From positions 1 through 64,000 of the forward strand of contig NZ_JAUQOM010000002.1 in assembly GCF_030580935.1 (NCBI RefSeq): a DNA stretch of 64,000 nt. Direction: 5' to 3'. Source of the DNA: Sphingobium cyanobacteriorum (GTDB lineage Bacteria > Pseudomonadota > Alphaproteobacteria > Sphingomonadales > Sphingomonadaceae). The notes beneath the pieces are model-generated. The model was given only the letters and a program-made list of their open reading frames with translations, was not told where the DNA came from and made no database searches. Position numbers and translations under genes: made by a program. Within the stretch, counting starts at the first letter, position 1. The number at the start of each line of letters is the position of its first letter. Of this stretch, positions 25,913-35,292 are shown in pieces.

Positions 25913-27493
25913 ATGCCCAAAGTCCTCATTTCCGACAAGATGGACCCCCGCGCTGCCGCGATCTTCCGTGAACGCGGCGTCGAGGTCGATGAAATCACCG
26001 GCAAGACCCCCGAAGAACTGATCGCCATCATCGGCGAGTATGACGGCCTCGCCATCCGCTCCTCGACCAAGGTGACGAAGGCGATCCTCGACGCCGCCAC
26101 CAACCTGAAGGTCATCGGCCGTGCCGGCATCGGCGTCGACAATGTCGACATCCCCTATGCGTCGGCCAAGGGCGTGATCGTCATGAACACCCCGTTCGGC
26201 AACTCCATCACCACCGCCGAACATGCCATCGCGCTGATGTTCGCGCTCGCCCGCCAGTTGCCCGAAGCCAATGCGCAGACGCAGGCGGGCCTGTGGCCCA
26301 AGAACGGCTTCATGGGCGTGGAAGTCACTGGCAAGACGCTCGGCCTGATCGGCGCGGGCAATATCGGCTCGATCGTCGCCAGCCGCGCGCTGGGCCTGAA
26401 AATGAAGGTCGTTGCCTTCGATCCCTTCCTGACGCCCGAACGCGCCATCGAAATGGGCGTTGAAAAGGCCGATCTCGACACGCTGCTGGCCCGCGCCGAC
26501 TTCATCACGCTGCACACGCCGCTCACTGACCAGACCCGCAATATCCTCAGCCGCGAAAATCTGGCCAAGACGAAGAAGGGCGTGCGCATCATCAACTGCG
26601 CGCGCGGCGGCCTGATCGACGAAGCCGCGCTCAAGGATGCGCTGGATTCGGGCCAGGTCGCGGGTGCCGCGCTTGACGTGTTCCAGACCGAACCGGCCAA
26701 GGACTCGCCGCTCTTCGGCACGCCGAACTTCATCTGCACCCCGCATCTGGGCGCGTCGACCGACGAAGCGCAGGTCAATGTCGCCTTGCAGGTCGCCGAT
26801 CAGCTCAGCGACTATCTGCTCGACGGCGGCATCACCAATGCGCTGAACGTGCCGTCCCTGAGCGCCGAGGAGGCGCCCAAGCTCAAACCCTATATGGCGC
26901 TGGCGGAAAAGCTGGGCAGCCTGGTCGGCCAGTTGGAAGGCGACCAGATCAGCGGCGTCGCGGTCGAGGTGGAGGGCCAGGCCGCGCAGCTCAACCAGAA
27001 GCCGATCACGGCGGCGGTCCTTGCCGGCCTGATGCGCGTCTATTCGGACACGGTGAACATGGTCAACGCGCCCTTCCTGGCCAAGGAACGCGGCCTCGAC
27101 GTGCGGGAAGTGCGCCATGACCGCGAGGGCGACTATCAGACGCTGGTGCGCGTGACGGTAACGACCGAAAGCGGCGAGCGCTCGGTCGCCGGCACGCTGT
27201 TCGGCCACGCCCAGCCGCGCCTGGTCGAACTGTTCGGCATCAAGGTGGAGGCCGATCTCGACGGCACGATGCTCTATATCGTCAATCAGGACGCGCCCGG
27301 CTTCATCGGTCGTCTCGGCAGCAAGCTGGGCGAATCGGACGTCAATATCGGCACCTTCCACCTGGGTCGCCGCAACCAGGGCGGCGAAGCGGTGTTGCTG
27401 CTGTCGGTCGATGGCACTGTCACCGAACCGCTGCGCTGGGAAATCTGCAACCTGACCGGCGTGAAGCAGGTGAAGCTGCTGCGCTTCGCGTAA
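25913..27493 (+). CDS. serA: D-3-phosphoglycerate dehydrogenase
   Basis: First step of serine synthesis, oxidising 3-phosphoglycerate with NAD. The 526-aa long form has the substrate domain, a Rossmann NAD domain (GLIGAGNIGSIVASRALGLK), catalytic region NCARGGLIDEAAL and CTPHLGASTDEAQ, an intervening ASB domain (about 320-445) and a C-terminal ACT domain (LYIVNQDAPGFIGRLG) for likely serine feedback. Second gene of the serC-serA pair. Confidence 0.95.
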   Translation: MPKVLISDKMDPRAAAIFRERGVEVDEITGKTPEELIAIIGEYDGLAIRSSTKVTKAILDAATNLKVIGRAGIGVDNVDIPYASAKGVIVMNTPFGNSITTAEHAIALMFALARQLPEANAQTQAGLWPKNGFMGVEVTGKTLGLIGAGNIGSIVASRALGLKMKVVAFDPFLTPERAIEMGVEKADLDTLLARADFITLHTPLTDQTRNILSRENLAKTKKGVRIINCARGGLIDEAALKDALDSGQVAGAALDVFQTEPAKDSPLFGTPNFICTPHLGASTDEAQVNVALQVADQLSDYLLDGGITNALNVPSLSAEEAPKLKPYMALAEKLGSLVGQLEGDQISGVAVEVEGQAAQLNQKPITAAVLAGLMRVYSDTVNMVNAPFLAKERGLDVREVRHDREGDYQTLVRVTVTTESGERSVAGTLFGHAQPRLVELFGIKVEADLDGTMLYIVNQDAPGFIGRLGSKLGESDVNIGTFHLGRRNQGGEAVLLLSVDGTVTEPLRWEICNLTGVKQVKLLRFA

Positions 27494-27506
27494 CTTGCTC
27501 TAAAAG

Positions 27507-27542
27507 CCCTCTCCCCCATGGGGAGAGGGTTGGGAGAGGGGG
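27507..27542. repeat. REP-like palindrome, left copy bracketing the DUF559 pseudogene
   Basis: A 36-bp element starting CCCTCTCCCCCATGGGG; it contains an internal palindrome and a GGGAGAGGGG tail. Its reverse complement recurs almost exactly at 27892-27927, so the two copies face each other across a small endonuclease gene. Confidence 0.85.
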
Positions 27543-27549
27543 AGCAACG

Positions 27550-27941
27550 ATGCGGATTGATCCGACGCTCAAGGTTCGCGCGCGGTCTATGCGCGCGAAC
27601 CCGCCCCCCGCCGAACAAAAATTATGGCTCGCCCTGCGCGCCAACCCCTTCGAAAACCGGCAATTCACGCGCCAGACGATTATCGCCCCTCTATCGTCGA
27701 TTTCGCGTCGAAGGCCGCGCGTCTGATCATCGCAGTGGATGGGGATACACATTCCGCCAAAGATCGCTATGACGCCCGCCGAACCGAGTTTCTGGAATCG
27801 CTGGGCTATACTGTGATCCGTTTTGCCAATCCCGATGTCATGCCCAATATCGAGGCTGTTCTGAGCGTGATTGCCGATGCGTTGCGCGTGTCCCCCTCTC
27901 CCCAACCCTCTCCCCCAGGGGAGAGGGAGCAAAGGCCATGA
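27550..27941 (+). pseudogene. DUF559 (Vsr-like) endonuclease gene broken by a frameshift
   Basis: The frame from 27550 reads the DUF559 N-terminus (RARSMRANPPPAEQKLWLAL) up to FTRQTIIAP and stops at 27726. The rest of the domain continues in the -1 frame with SIVDFASKAARLIIAVDGD and KDRYDARRTEFLESLGYTVI up to 27941. Together they make one normal DUF559 domain, so a single base seems to have been lost near 27686-27692. The last 15 codons are read from the right-hand palindrome (SPQPSPPGE). DUF559 proteins have a PD-(D/E)XK Vsr-like fold and are small nucleases of unknown target. The stop overlaps the hisZ start. Confidence 0.8.
27892..27927. repeat. REP-like palindrome, right copy bracketing the DUF559 pseudogene
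   Basis: Inverted copy of the 36-bp element at 27507-27542, differing at only a few positions. It supplies the C-terminal codons of the DUF559 frame, and the AGCAAAGG just after it is the ribosome site of hisZ. Confidence 0.85.
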
Positions 27942-29080
27942 CCATGACGTCCCCCATGATCCCGCCCAGCCTCCTGCCAGAGGGCCTCTCCGACCGCCTG
28001 CCGCCGCAGGCGCAAGCCTCCGCACGGCTGACGCGCCGCGTGCTCGATACGGTGGCGAGCCATGGCTATGAACGGGTCATGCCGCCGCTCGCGGAGTTCG
28101 AGGATACGCTGACCCAGCGCCTCAAATCCATGCGCGCGCAGGATCTGGTCCGCGCGGTCGATCCGGTGTCGCAACGCAGCCTGGCCTTCCGCCCGGACAT
28201 GACCGCGCAGGTCGGCCGCATTGCCGCCACGCGCCTCGCCGTCGCGCCGCGCCCGCTGCGCCTGTCCTATGCCGGGCCGGTGATCCGCCAGAAGGCCAGC
28301 CAGCTTCGCCCTGAGCGCGAGAAATTGCAGATCGGCGCCGAACTGATCGGCAGCGACAGTGCCGCCGCGGCGGTCGAGATCGTCAATGTCGCGATCGAAG
28401 CGTTGCAGGCCGCCGGCGTCACCGGCATCACCATCGATTTCACCCTGCCCGACCTGATCGACGCGCTGGCCGCTGGTCCATTACCGCTTGCCATGCACGA
28501 GATCGAGCCGGTCCGTACCGCGCTGGACGCCAAGGATGCCGGCGCATTGGCTGCGATCAGCCCGGCGGCCGCCGCCTATCTGCCGCTGATCGAGGCGACT
28601 GGCCCGTTCCACGCCGCGATGGAGCGGCTCGAAGCCCTGAGCGCGCAACTGGGCGGCGCGATCGACAGCCGCATCGCCGGCCTGCGCGCCATCGCCAGGC
28701 CGATCGGCTGGGACATCACCCTGACGCTCGATCCCACCGAACGCCATGGTTTCGAATTTCAGAACTGGTTCGGCTTCTCGATCTTCGCCGAAGGCTTCAT
28801 CGGCGAGATCGGGCGCGGCGGCAGCTACGCCATCGCGCGCGCGGACGGTGCAGACGAGCCGGCGATGGGCTTTTCCCTCTATCCCGACCCGCTGATCGAC
28901 GCAGGGTTCGGCGACGAAAGCCCCAGGCGCCTGTTCCTGCCGCTGGGCCATGACGCGGCCCGCGCGGCCGAACTGCGCGCCGAAGGCTGGCACACCGTCG
29001 CGGCGCTGTCCGGCGATGAGGATGGCGCGGCCCAGCGTTGCTCGCACTGGCTGGACGGTGGCGAACCGCGCGCCTATTGA
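27938..29080 (+). CDS. hisZ: ATP phosphoribosyltransferase regulatory subunit
   Basis: A HisRS-like protein without tRNA ligase function that activates the short-form HisG in histidine synthesis. It shows the class II synthetase-like motifs PLAEFEDTL, RSLAFRPDMTAQVGR and RLSYAGPVIRQKA, and lacks the C-terminal anticodon domain. The length of 380 aa is normal. The start may be 27938 or 27944; the latter has better spacing from AAAGG. It lies between serA and purA, a usual arrangement in this order. Confidence 0.9.
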   Translation: MTMTSPMIPPSLLPEGLSDRLPPQAQASARLTRRVLDTVASHGYERVMPPLAEFEDTLTQRLKSMRAQDLVRAVDPVSQRSLAFRPDMTAQVGRIAATRLAVAPRPLRLSYAGPVIRQKASQLRPEREKLQIGAELIGSDSAAAAVEIVNVAIEALQAAGVTGITIDFTLPDLIDALAAGPLPLAMHEIEPVRTALDAKDAGALAAISPAAAAYLPLIEATGPFHAAMERLEALSAQLGGAIDSRIAGLRAIARPIGWDITLTLDPTERHGFEFQNWFGFSIFAEGFIGEIGRGGSYAIARADGADEPAMGFSLYPDPLIDAGFGDESPRRLFLPLGHDAARAAELRAEGWHTVAALSGDEDGAAQRCSHWLDGGEPRAY

Positions 29081-29215
29081 CTTGACTTCACCGGGGCAGC
29101 GCGGCTAACGCGCGCCCCGCAACAGGGTGCGATGCGCGCCCGTTTGATCCCACCGGCATGCCGAGTCCCGTCGAAGGGCATGGCCGGTCCGCGCGGCGGG
29201 CGGAGGACTGTATCT

Positions 29216-30505
29216 GTGGCAAATGTAACCGTGATCGGCGCTCAATGGGGCGACGAAGGCAAGGGCAAGATCGTCGACTGGCTCTCGGAGCGCGCCGATG
29301 TCGTCGCCCGTTTCCAGGGCGGTCATAATGCCGGCCACACGCTGGTCGTGGGCGAAAAAGTCTATAAGCTCTCGCTGCTGCCGTCGGGCATCGTGCGCGG
29401 CACGCTCAGCGTGATCGGCAATGGCGTGGTGCTGGACCCCTGGCACTTCCGCGATGAGGTCGCGAAGCTGGCCGGGCAGGGCGTCACCATCACGCCGGAC
29501 AATCTCCAGATCGCCGAAACCTGCCCGCTCATCCTGCCCTTCCACCGCGACCTGGATGGCCTGCGCGAGGATGCGTCGGGTGCGGGCAAGATCGGCACCA
29601 CCCGCCGCGGCATCGGCCCGGCCTATGAGGACAAGGTCGGCCGTCGCGCCATCCGCGTGTGCGACTTGGCCCATCTCGACGATCTCGACCTTCAGATCGA
29701 CCGGCTGACCGCCCATCATGACGCGCTGCGTGCCGGTTTTGGCGAAGCGCCGATCGATCGTGCCCAGTTGATGGCGGACCTCACCGACATCGCCGATTTC
29801 ATCTTGCCCTTCGTGAAGCCCGTCTGGCTGACGCTCAACCGCGCCAAGGCGGCGGGCAAGCGCATCCTGTTCGAAGGCGCGCAGGGCACGCTGCTCGACA
29901 TCGACCATGGCACTTACCCCTTCGTGACCTCCTCCAACACGGTCGCTGGCACGGCGGCGAGCGGCACCGGCCTTGGCCCCAGTGCGGCGGGCTTCGTGCT
30001 GGGCATCGTGAAGGCCTACACCACCCGCGTCGGTTCCGGTCCGTTCCCGACCGAACTGGAGGACGCCACCGGCCAGCGGCTGGGCGAGCGCGGCCATGAA
30101 TTTGGCACCGTCACCGGGCGCAAGCGGCGCTGCGGCTGGTTCGACGCGGTGCTGGTGCGCCAGTCCGTCGCGGTATCGGGCGTCACCGGCATCGCGCTGA
30201 CCAAGCTCGACGTGCTCGATGGCTTCGACGAACTGAAAATCTGCGTCGGCTACCAGATCGGCGATCAAAAATTCGACTATCTGCCCGCCCATGCGCAGGA
30301 TCAGGCGAAGGCGCAGCCGATCTACGAGACGATCGAGGGCTGGCACGACACCACCGCTGGCGCGCGCAGTTGGGCGGACCTTCCGGCGCAGGCGATCAAA
30401 TATATCCGCCGGATCGAGGAACTGATCGGCTGCCCGGTCACGCTCGTCTCCACCAGCCCTGAGCGTGAGGATACCATCCTCGTGCGCGATCCCTTCGCGG
30501 ATTAA
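29216..30505 (+). CDS. purA: Adenylosuccinate synthetase
   Basis: Converts IMP, aspartate and GTP to adenylosuccinate in AMP synthesis. Hallmarks are the N-terminal [43 protein letters not shown] and [20 protein letters not shown]. The start is the GTG at 29216, giving 429 aa, the family length, with GGAGG at 29202-29206; an upstream ATG at 29132 would add residues without family similarity. Confidence 0.95.
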   Translation: MANVTVIGAQWGDEGKGKIVDWLSERADVVARFQGGHNAGHTLVVGEKVYKLSLLPSGIVRGTLSVIGNGVVLDPWHFRDEVAKLAGQGVTITPDNLQIAETCPLILPFHRDLDGLREDASGAGKIGTTRRGIGPAYEDKVGRRAIRVCDLAHLDDLDLQIDRLTAHHDALRAGFGEAPIDRAQLMADLTDIADFILPFVKPVWLTLNRAKAAGKRILFEGAQGTLLDIDHGTYPFVTSSNTVAGTAASGTGLGPSAAGFVLGIVKAYTTRVGSGPFPTELEDATGQRLGERGHEFGTVTGRKRRCGWFDAVLVRQSVAVSGVTGIALTKLDVLDGFDELKICVGYQIGDQKFDYLPAHAQDQAKAQPIYETIEGWHDTTAGARSWADLPAQAIKYIRRIEELIGCPVTLVSTSPEREDTILVRDPFAD

Positions 30506-30509
30506 GGGA

Positions 30510-30692
30510 ATGGCGGGTGAACGCTTCGAGCGCCACAAGCAGCCCTGGACCCAGGATGAGGTCCAGAAACTGCACATGCTGGCCAGGAAGGGCATGGGTC
30601 TCAAAGCCATCGCCAAGGCGCTCACCCGCACCGAGGAATCGGTCAAGGCGCGCGCCAAGGAAGACGGGCTGACCATCGCCAAGTTGCGGTAG
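30510..30692 (+). CDS. Small SANT/Myb-like helical protein
   Basis: A 60-aa basic protein (WTQDEVQKLHMLARKGMG, KAIAKALTRTEESVKARAKE) that reads as a compact three-helix HTH of the SANT/Myb type used by small bacterial DNA-binding proteins. It starts 4 bp after purA, so it is probably co-transcribed. The purine-rich AAGGGA lies almost directly on the ATG. Function unknown; a DNA-binding role is inferred. Confidence 0.6.
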   Translation: MAGERFERHKQPWTQDEVQKLHMLARKGMGLKAIAKALTRTEESVKARAKEDGLTIAKLR

Positions 30693-30698
30693 GTCTGC

Positions 30699-30784
30699 CG
30701 TGCTCCCGCGCAGGCGGGAGCCCAGTCCTGCCGTTGATCCCGCATGATAGGACGGAACCGGGCTCCGGCCTGCGCCGGTGCACG
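30699..30784. repeat. REP-like inverted pair
   Basis: Two partly complementary copies of a GGGCTCC...CCTGCGC...GGAGCAC-type palindrome (about 30699-30728 and 30756-30784) face each other before the FMN reductase gene. A third, partial copy (CCCGCCTGCGCGGGCGC) is seen at about 33040-33056. These are common sphingomonad intergenic repeats. Confidence 0.6.
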
Positions 30785-30848
30785 GACTGGCTGGACGCTT
30801 GCCGGCAGCCATGCGAAGACCGCCCCCTGGCAACAGGAAAGGCTTCGC

Positions 30849-31418
30849 ATGGCGCTCGACATTCTCGTCCTCTACGGCTCCTATCGTCGCGGCCGGCTCG
30901 GCATCCGGCTGGCCGATTATCTGGTCCGGGGTTTCGAGGGGCTGGGCCACACGGCGGAACTGGTTGATGCCAAGGCGGTGGACTTGCCCATGCTCGACCT
31001 GCGCTACAGCGACTATCCCGCCGGGCAGGCGCCCGCCGCGATGGCCGGGCTGGCCGACCGTCTGAGCGCCGCCGACGCCTTCGTCTTTGTCGCTGGCGAA
31101 TATAATCGCGGGATGCAGCCGGGCCTCAAAAATCTGGTCGATCATTATCTGAAGGAATTCGACCGTCGCCCCGCCGCCATCGCCAGTTACTCGATGGGGC
31201 GCTTCGCCGGGGTGAACAGCCATGCCGACTGGACGGTGACGCTGTCGGCCATGGGCATGGCGGTGGTGCCCGAACGGCTGAGCGTCGGCCAGATCGGCCA
31301 GACGCTGGACGAAAACGCCGTGCCGCAGGGTGAAGGTGGCGCCGCGCTGGAACGCGGCTTTGCCGGTTTCGCACAGTCGCTTATCTGGTGGGCGCAGGCG
31401 GCTAAGGCCGCGCGCTGA
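30849..31418 (+). CDS. NADPH-dependent FMN reductase-like flavoprotein
   Basis: A 189-aa flavodoxin-fold protein: VLYGSYRRGRLGIRLADYL binds the FMN phosphate, and FVAGEYNRGMQPGLKNLVDH is the family's conserved GEYN(xx)PG-type motif. Such enzymes reduce FMN, quinones or azo compounds. AGGAAAGG precedes the ATG at 30849. Its 3' end overlaps the convergent Pr6Pr gene by 17 bp. The specific electron acceptor is unknown. Confidence 0.85.
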   Translation: MALDILVLYGSYRRGRLGIRLADYLVRGFEGLGHTAELVDAKAVDLPMLDLRYSDYPAGQAPAAMAGLADRLSAADAFVFVAGEYNRGMQPGLKNLVDHYLKEFDRRPAAIASYSMGRFAGVNSHADWTVTLSAMGMAVVPERLSVGQIGQTLDENAVPQGEGGAALERGFAGFAQSLIWWAQAAKAAR

Positions 31419-32004
31419 ACCGCCGGTCGATCCAGACCAGCGCATGGCCCGCCGCCACGAATCCGGCGGCGATCAGCGCGGCGTTGAGCGCGACCCGGCC
31501 GATACCCAGCGCCGCCACATCGATGAAGGGATAGGCATATTTCCCCTCCGCTAGGCCGCGCAGCAGCGCATAGGGCAGATAGGCGGCGGGGAAAACTGCC
31601 CAGATCCAGGGGTCACGCCAGCCCAGCCGGCCCTTGCGCGCGAAGGCGATCCACCAGAGCGGCGCGAGCAGCGGCGTCACCTTGTGCAACAGGGTATCGG
31701 CCAGCAGCGCGCCGCCGCTCAAGGACAAAAGGCCGCGCAGCAGCAGGCCATAGATGATGCCGACCAGCAGGATCGCGAGCAACACTCCGCCTATCCGGCG
31801 CGGCGTCACCTTCCGCCCCAGCGCGATCGCCGCGAATGTCAGCGCGACCGCCATGTTGGTCAGCACCGTGAAGAAGCGCAGCAGTATCCACAGCGTACCG
31901 GCGACAGAGCCATTCTGTCTAAAGGTCGCGTCGAACTGGATCGCCAGGCCGCAAAGGGCCACCAGCGCGACGATCGCGGCGCTGATCCGGCGGGCCTTCA
32001 TCAC
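31402..32004 (-). CDS. Pr6Pr family membrane protein
   Basis: A 200-aa protein with six predicted transmembrane helices, including FFTVLTNMAVALTFAAIALG and the conserved LLHKVTPLLAPLWWIAFARK, the pattern of the Pr6Pr (FAR-17a/AIG1-like) family. The H/P-rich loops and the DPWIWAVFPAAYLPYALLRG segment match. Function in bacteria is unknown. Start at 32004 or 32001 (two ATGs in a row). Confidence 0.75.
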   Translation of the reverse strand: MMKARRISAAIVALVALCGLAIQFDATFRQNGSVAGTLWILLRFFTVLTNMAVALTFAAIALGRKVTPRRIGGVLLAILLVGIIYGLLLRGLLSLSGGALLADTLLHKVTPLLAPLWWIAFARKGRLGWRDPWIWAVFPAAYLPYALLRGLAEGKYAYPFIDVAALGIGRVALNAALIAAGFVAAGHALVWIDRRFSARP

Positions 32005-32139
32005 GCCACGGCACCTTTCGGTTCATCCGTCCCGCTGTTGCGGGGGGCATCGGCACAGGATATTTCGTTTCGTTCTGGCATCAAGGGAGCATTTCCGGGA
32101 GGCTGGCGTTAGCGCAGTCGTCTATTTTCGGAGATATGC

Positions 32140-33024
32140 ATGATTGTCGATCCCGTGCCCAGCCTGCGCCGGCTGGCGGCCGAAGTGTGGAAGCCGCTGA
32201 CCTTGTTGTTCGTATGGGACTGTGCGGTGACGATCACTTATTATGTCCTGCCGTTCAAGGCGCCGTCTTTGCCGCTCACCATCTTCGGGTCGGCGCTGGC
32301 GCTGTTCCTGGGGTTCCGGTCCAACAGCGCCTATCAGCGCTGGTGGGAAGGGCGCATCCTGTGGGGCGCGATGATCAATGCGTCGCGCAGCCTGGCCCGC
32401 GCGACCCGCAACTTCCTGCCCGATCCGCAGGCGCGCGACCTGAAGCGCGAGATCGTCAAGCGCCAGATCGCCTATGTGAACGCCTTGCGCTGCCAGTTGC
32501 GCCGCCAGCCGATCGGCGCGGACGTGACCGGCTTCCTGCGGGAGGAGGACAAGGGCAAGGCGCTGGCCCGTGCCAATCCCGCCAACGGCCTGCTCGACAG
32601 CACGGGGCGGCGCATCGACATCGCCCGGCGGGAAGGCTGGATCGACACGATCCAGCAGACGCAGATGGAGGCGGTGCTGGTCGACATCGCCAATGCGCAG
32701 GGCGGGATGGAACGGCTCAAGAACACGCCTTTGCCGATGCAATATCGGTTCCTGCCGACGCTGTTCAGTCACATTTTCTGTCTGTTGCTGCCGATCGGGC
32801 TGGTGGAGACATTGGGGTTCGCGACGCCGCTGGGCTCGACGGTGGCAGGCCTGATGTTCCTGGCGGTGCTGCGGATCGGCGACGACCTGGTCGACCCCTT
32901 CGACAACAGCGTGCATGACGTGCCGTTGTCGGCCATGTGCCGGACGATCGAGATTGACCTGCTCCAGGCGATCGGCGACCCTGTGCCCGATCCGGTTACG
33001 CCGGTGCGCGGGGTGTTGTGGTAA
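32140..33024 (+). CDS. Bestrophin/UPF0187 family ion channel
   Basis: A 294-aa prokaryotic bestrophin homologue: FVWDCAVTITYYVL, LALFLGFRSNSAYQRWWEGR (core of the pore region), NTPLPMQYRFLPTLFSHIF and the calcium-site-like DPFDNSVHDVPL. Prokaryotic bestrophins form pentameric, often cation-conducting channels in the inner membrane. It stands alone; physiological role unknown. Confidence 0.85.
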   Translation: MIVDPVPSLRRLAAEVWKPLTLLFVWDCAVTITYYVLPFKAPSLPLTIFGSALALFLGFRSNSAYQRWWEGRILWGAMINASRSLARATRNFLPDPQARDLKREIVKRQIAYVNALRCQLRRQPIGADVTGFLREEDKGKALARANPANGLLDSTGRRIDIARREGWIDTIQQTQMEAVLVDIANAQGGMERLKNTPLPMQYRFLPTLFSHIFCLLLPIGLVETLGFATPLGSTVAGLMFLAVLRIGDDLVDPFDNSVHDVPLSAMCRTIEIDLLQAIGDPVPDPVTPVRGVLW

Positions 33025-33070
33025 AGGGGGCTCGCGTTCCCGCCTGCGCGGGCGCATGTCGGCCCTTTGC

Positions 33071-34405
33071 CTACCCCTTGCGGTCGTCCTCCACCATGTC
33101 GGGCGCCAGGTCCAGCCCGGCACGGCCATGGGCCGCGGTGTGGGCCGGGGCCTTGGGATGCTCCACCTCGATCGGCTCCTCGACCTCCAGCATCCCTTCC
33201 CATTTGGTGATGACGGACGTGGCGATGGCGTTGCCCAGCACGTTGGTGGCGGTGCGGCCCATGTCCATGAAATGATCGACCGCCAGGATGAAGGCGACCC
33301 CTTCGACCGGCAGGTCGAACTGACCCAGCGTGGCGGCCACCACCACCAGCGATGCGCGCGGCACGGCGGCGATGCCCTTGCTCGTCACCATCAGGACCAG
33401 CAATATGGTGATCTGCGTCGCGATCGGCAGGTCGATGCCATAGGCCTGGGCGATGAAGATCGTCGCGAAGGTCGCATACATCATCGACCCGTCGAGGTTG
33501 AACGAATAGCCCAGCGGCAGCACGAAGCTGTAGATGCGGCGCGGCACGCCGAAACGGTCGAGCTGCTCCAGCATCTTGGGGTAGGCGGCTTCGGACGATG
33601 CGGTGGAAAAGGCGATCAATATGGGTTCGCGGACATAGCGGACCAGCTTGAACATCCGCTTGCCCAGGAAAATCGCCCCCGCGCCGCACAGCAGCAGCCA
33701 CAGGCAGAACAGGGCGATATAGAATTCGCCGACCAGCGCGCCATAGGTTTTGAGCACGCCCAGACCCTGCACCGTGACCGAAGATGCGAGCGCGCCGAAC
33801 ACCGCGAACGGCGCCACGCGCATGACATAGCCCGTCACCTGCAACATCAGTTCGACCATCGCCTCGATCACCGTGACGATCGGCTTGCCCCTGTCACCGA
33901 TGGCGGTCAGCGCAACGCCCACGAACAGGGAAAAGACGACGATCTGGAGGATCGAATTTTCCGCCATCGCGCCCACCATCGATGTCGGAAAGACATGGAG
34001 GATGAAGTCGCGGAAGTTGAGCGCTTCGGTGTTGACGCCTGCGTCCGCGCCTGAACGGACGAGATTCAACCCCTCGCCCGGCGCGAAGAAATTGACGAAG
34101 ATGAGGCCGAGCGTCAGCGAAATGAGGCTGGCGATGATGAACCAGGCAAGGGCGCGCCCGCCGATCCGCCCCAGCGCTGCGCTGTCGCCCATATGGGCGA
34201 TGCCCGCGACCAGCGTGGAAAAGACCAGCGGGGCGATGATCATCTTGATCAGATGCAGGAAGATGTCGGCCAGCAGGTGGAAATAGCCCGCCACATCCTT
34301 CGCCAGCGTTTCATCGCCGCCGACGGTCAGGTTGGCCACAAAGCCCGTAATCACCCCCAGCACCATGCCGATGAGGATGAAGGCCGTCAGTCTGTTTCGC
34401 ATCAA
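33071..34405 (-). CDS. dctA: Dicarboxylate:cation symporter (DctA type)
   Basis: A 444-aa DAACS-family symporter for succinate, fumarate and malate or related acids. It shows LIKMIIAPLVFSTLVAGIAH, the re-entrant serine-rich AFSTASSEAAYPKML, SFNLDGSMMYATFATIFIAQ, and the second hairpin SKGIAAVPRASLVVVAA. The His-rich C-terminal tail is variable. Start at 34405 or 34402. DctA is the best guess, but glutamate or aspartate symporters share these motifs. Confidence 0.8.
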   Translation of the reverse strand: MMRNRLTAFILIGMVLGVITGFVANLTVGGDETLAKDVAGYFHLLADIFLHLIKMIIAPLVFSTLVAGIAHMGDSAALGRIGGRALAWFIIASLISLTLGLIFVNFFAPGEGLNLVRSGADAGVNTEALNFRDFILHVFPTSMVGAMAENSILQIVVFSLFVGVALTAIGDRGKPIVTVIEAMVELMLQVTGYVMRVAPFAVFGALASSVTVQGLGVLKTYGALVGEFYIALFCLWLLLCGAGAIFLGKRMFKLVRYVREPILIAFSTASSEAAYPKMLEQLDRFGVPRRIYSFVLPLGYSFNLDGSMMYATFATIFIAQAYGIDLPIATQITILLVLMVTSKGIAAVPRASLVVVAATLGQFDLPVEGVAFILAVDHFMDMGRTATNVLGNAIATSVITKWEGMLEVEEPIEVEHPKAPAHTAAHGRAGLDLAPDMVEDDRKG

Positions 34406-34587
34406 ATCCCTTTAGGTCGCCTATGGGCGGCCCCCGCCTGTTGTCCGTCTGTCAGGAACACCTAACAGGCGGCCGGGCGACCCGCAATCAGGGCGCGTCC
34501 GGCTGCACCAGACAAGACGAAGCAGCCGCGTCTTTCCACGCCCCCCGGCAACCGCCTGTCAGCGACAGGCTGCCAAGGCACAGGCCA

Positions 34588-35169
34588 TCAGGGATAGAGC
34601 AGCCCTTCGCACCAGCCATCATCCTGCCGTTCGAACAGGCGCCGTTCGTGCAGGCGATGTTCGCGATCCTGCCAGAATTCGATCCGTTCGGGCACGACGC
34701 GAAAGCCCGACCAGTGCGGCGGGCGGGGCACCGGACCGCCCGCGAATCGGGCGCTGGCTTCCTCGAACCGGGCCATGAAGATGTTGCGGGAGGGCAGCGG
34801 GCGGGACTGGTCCGAAGCCCATGCGCCCAGCTGGCTGTCGCGGCTGCGGCTGGCGAAATAGGCGTCAGCCGCGGCGTCGTCCACCGGGCCGACCGCGCCT
34901 TCGATGCGGATCTGGCGGCGCAGTGATTTCCAGTGGAACAGCAGGGCGGCATGGGGATTGACCAGCAGTTCGCCCGCCTTGCGCCCCTCGAAATTGGTGT
35001 AAAAGACGAAACCGTCCGGCCCATGACCTTTCAGCAGCACCATCCGCACCGACGGCCGGCCGCGCGCGTCGGCGGTGGCCAGCGCCATGGCGTTGCTGTC
35101 ATTGATTTCGGTTTCGCGCGCCTGCGCATACCATTGGTCGAAGAGGGTGAAGGGATCGGTCATGCCCAT
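34588..35169 (-). CDS. pdxH: Pyridoxamine 5'-phosphate oxidase
   Basis: An FMN enzyme that makes pyridoxal 5'-phosphate, needed by SerC and other PLP enzymes. The 193-aa sequence has RPSVRMVLLKGHGPDGFVFY, KSLRRQIRIEGAVGPV, SRSRDSQLGAWAS and the C-terminal IEFWQDREHRLHERRLFERQ. ATGs at 35169 and 35163 are both possible. It diverges from the DnaJ-like gene. Confidence 0.92.
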   Translation of the reverse strand: MGMTDPFTLFDQWYAQARETEINDSNAMALATADARGRPSVRMVLLKGHGPDGFVFYTNFEGRKAGELLVNPHAALLFHWKSLRRQIRIEGAVGPVDDAAADAYFASRSRDSQLGAWASDQSRPLPSRNIFMARFEEASARFAGGPVPRPPHWSGFRVVPERIEFWQDREHRLHERRLFERQDDGWCEGLLYP

Positions 35170-35227
35170 GGCTTCTAGAAGCGGGCAGCCGCACTGTCGA
35201 TAAGGGGATGCCCCATATCATCGCCGC

Positions 35228-35257
35228 CTTGAATGTCGGCCCCGCATCGTCCACATA
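35228..35257 (+). promoter_or_regulatory. Possible RpoH-type promoter upstream of the J-protein gene
   Basis: CTTGAAT (35228-35234) and CACATA (35252-35257) with an 18-bp spacer partly resemble the alphaproteobacterial RpoH pattern (CTTG, then CYTATNT). It sits about 35 bp upstream of a chaperone gene, where heat-shock control would make sense. The -10 match is imperfect. Confidence 0.3.
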
Positions 35258-35292
35258 GTCGCGCAGTGATGCTTTTGTGCAACAGGTAGAAG

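Noticed and set aside
25859..30862. Long minus-strand frames opposite serA and purA
   Set aside because: Both lie wholly over certain genes and have shadow-type composition.
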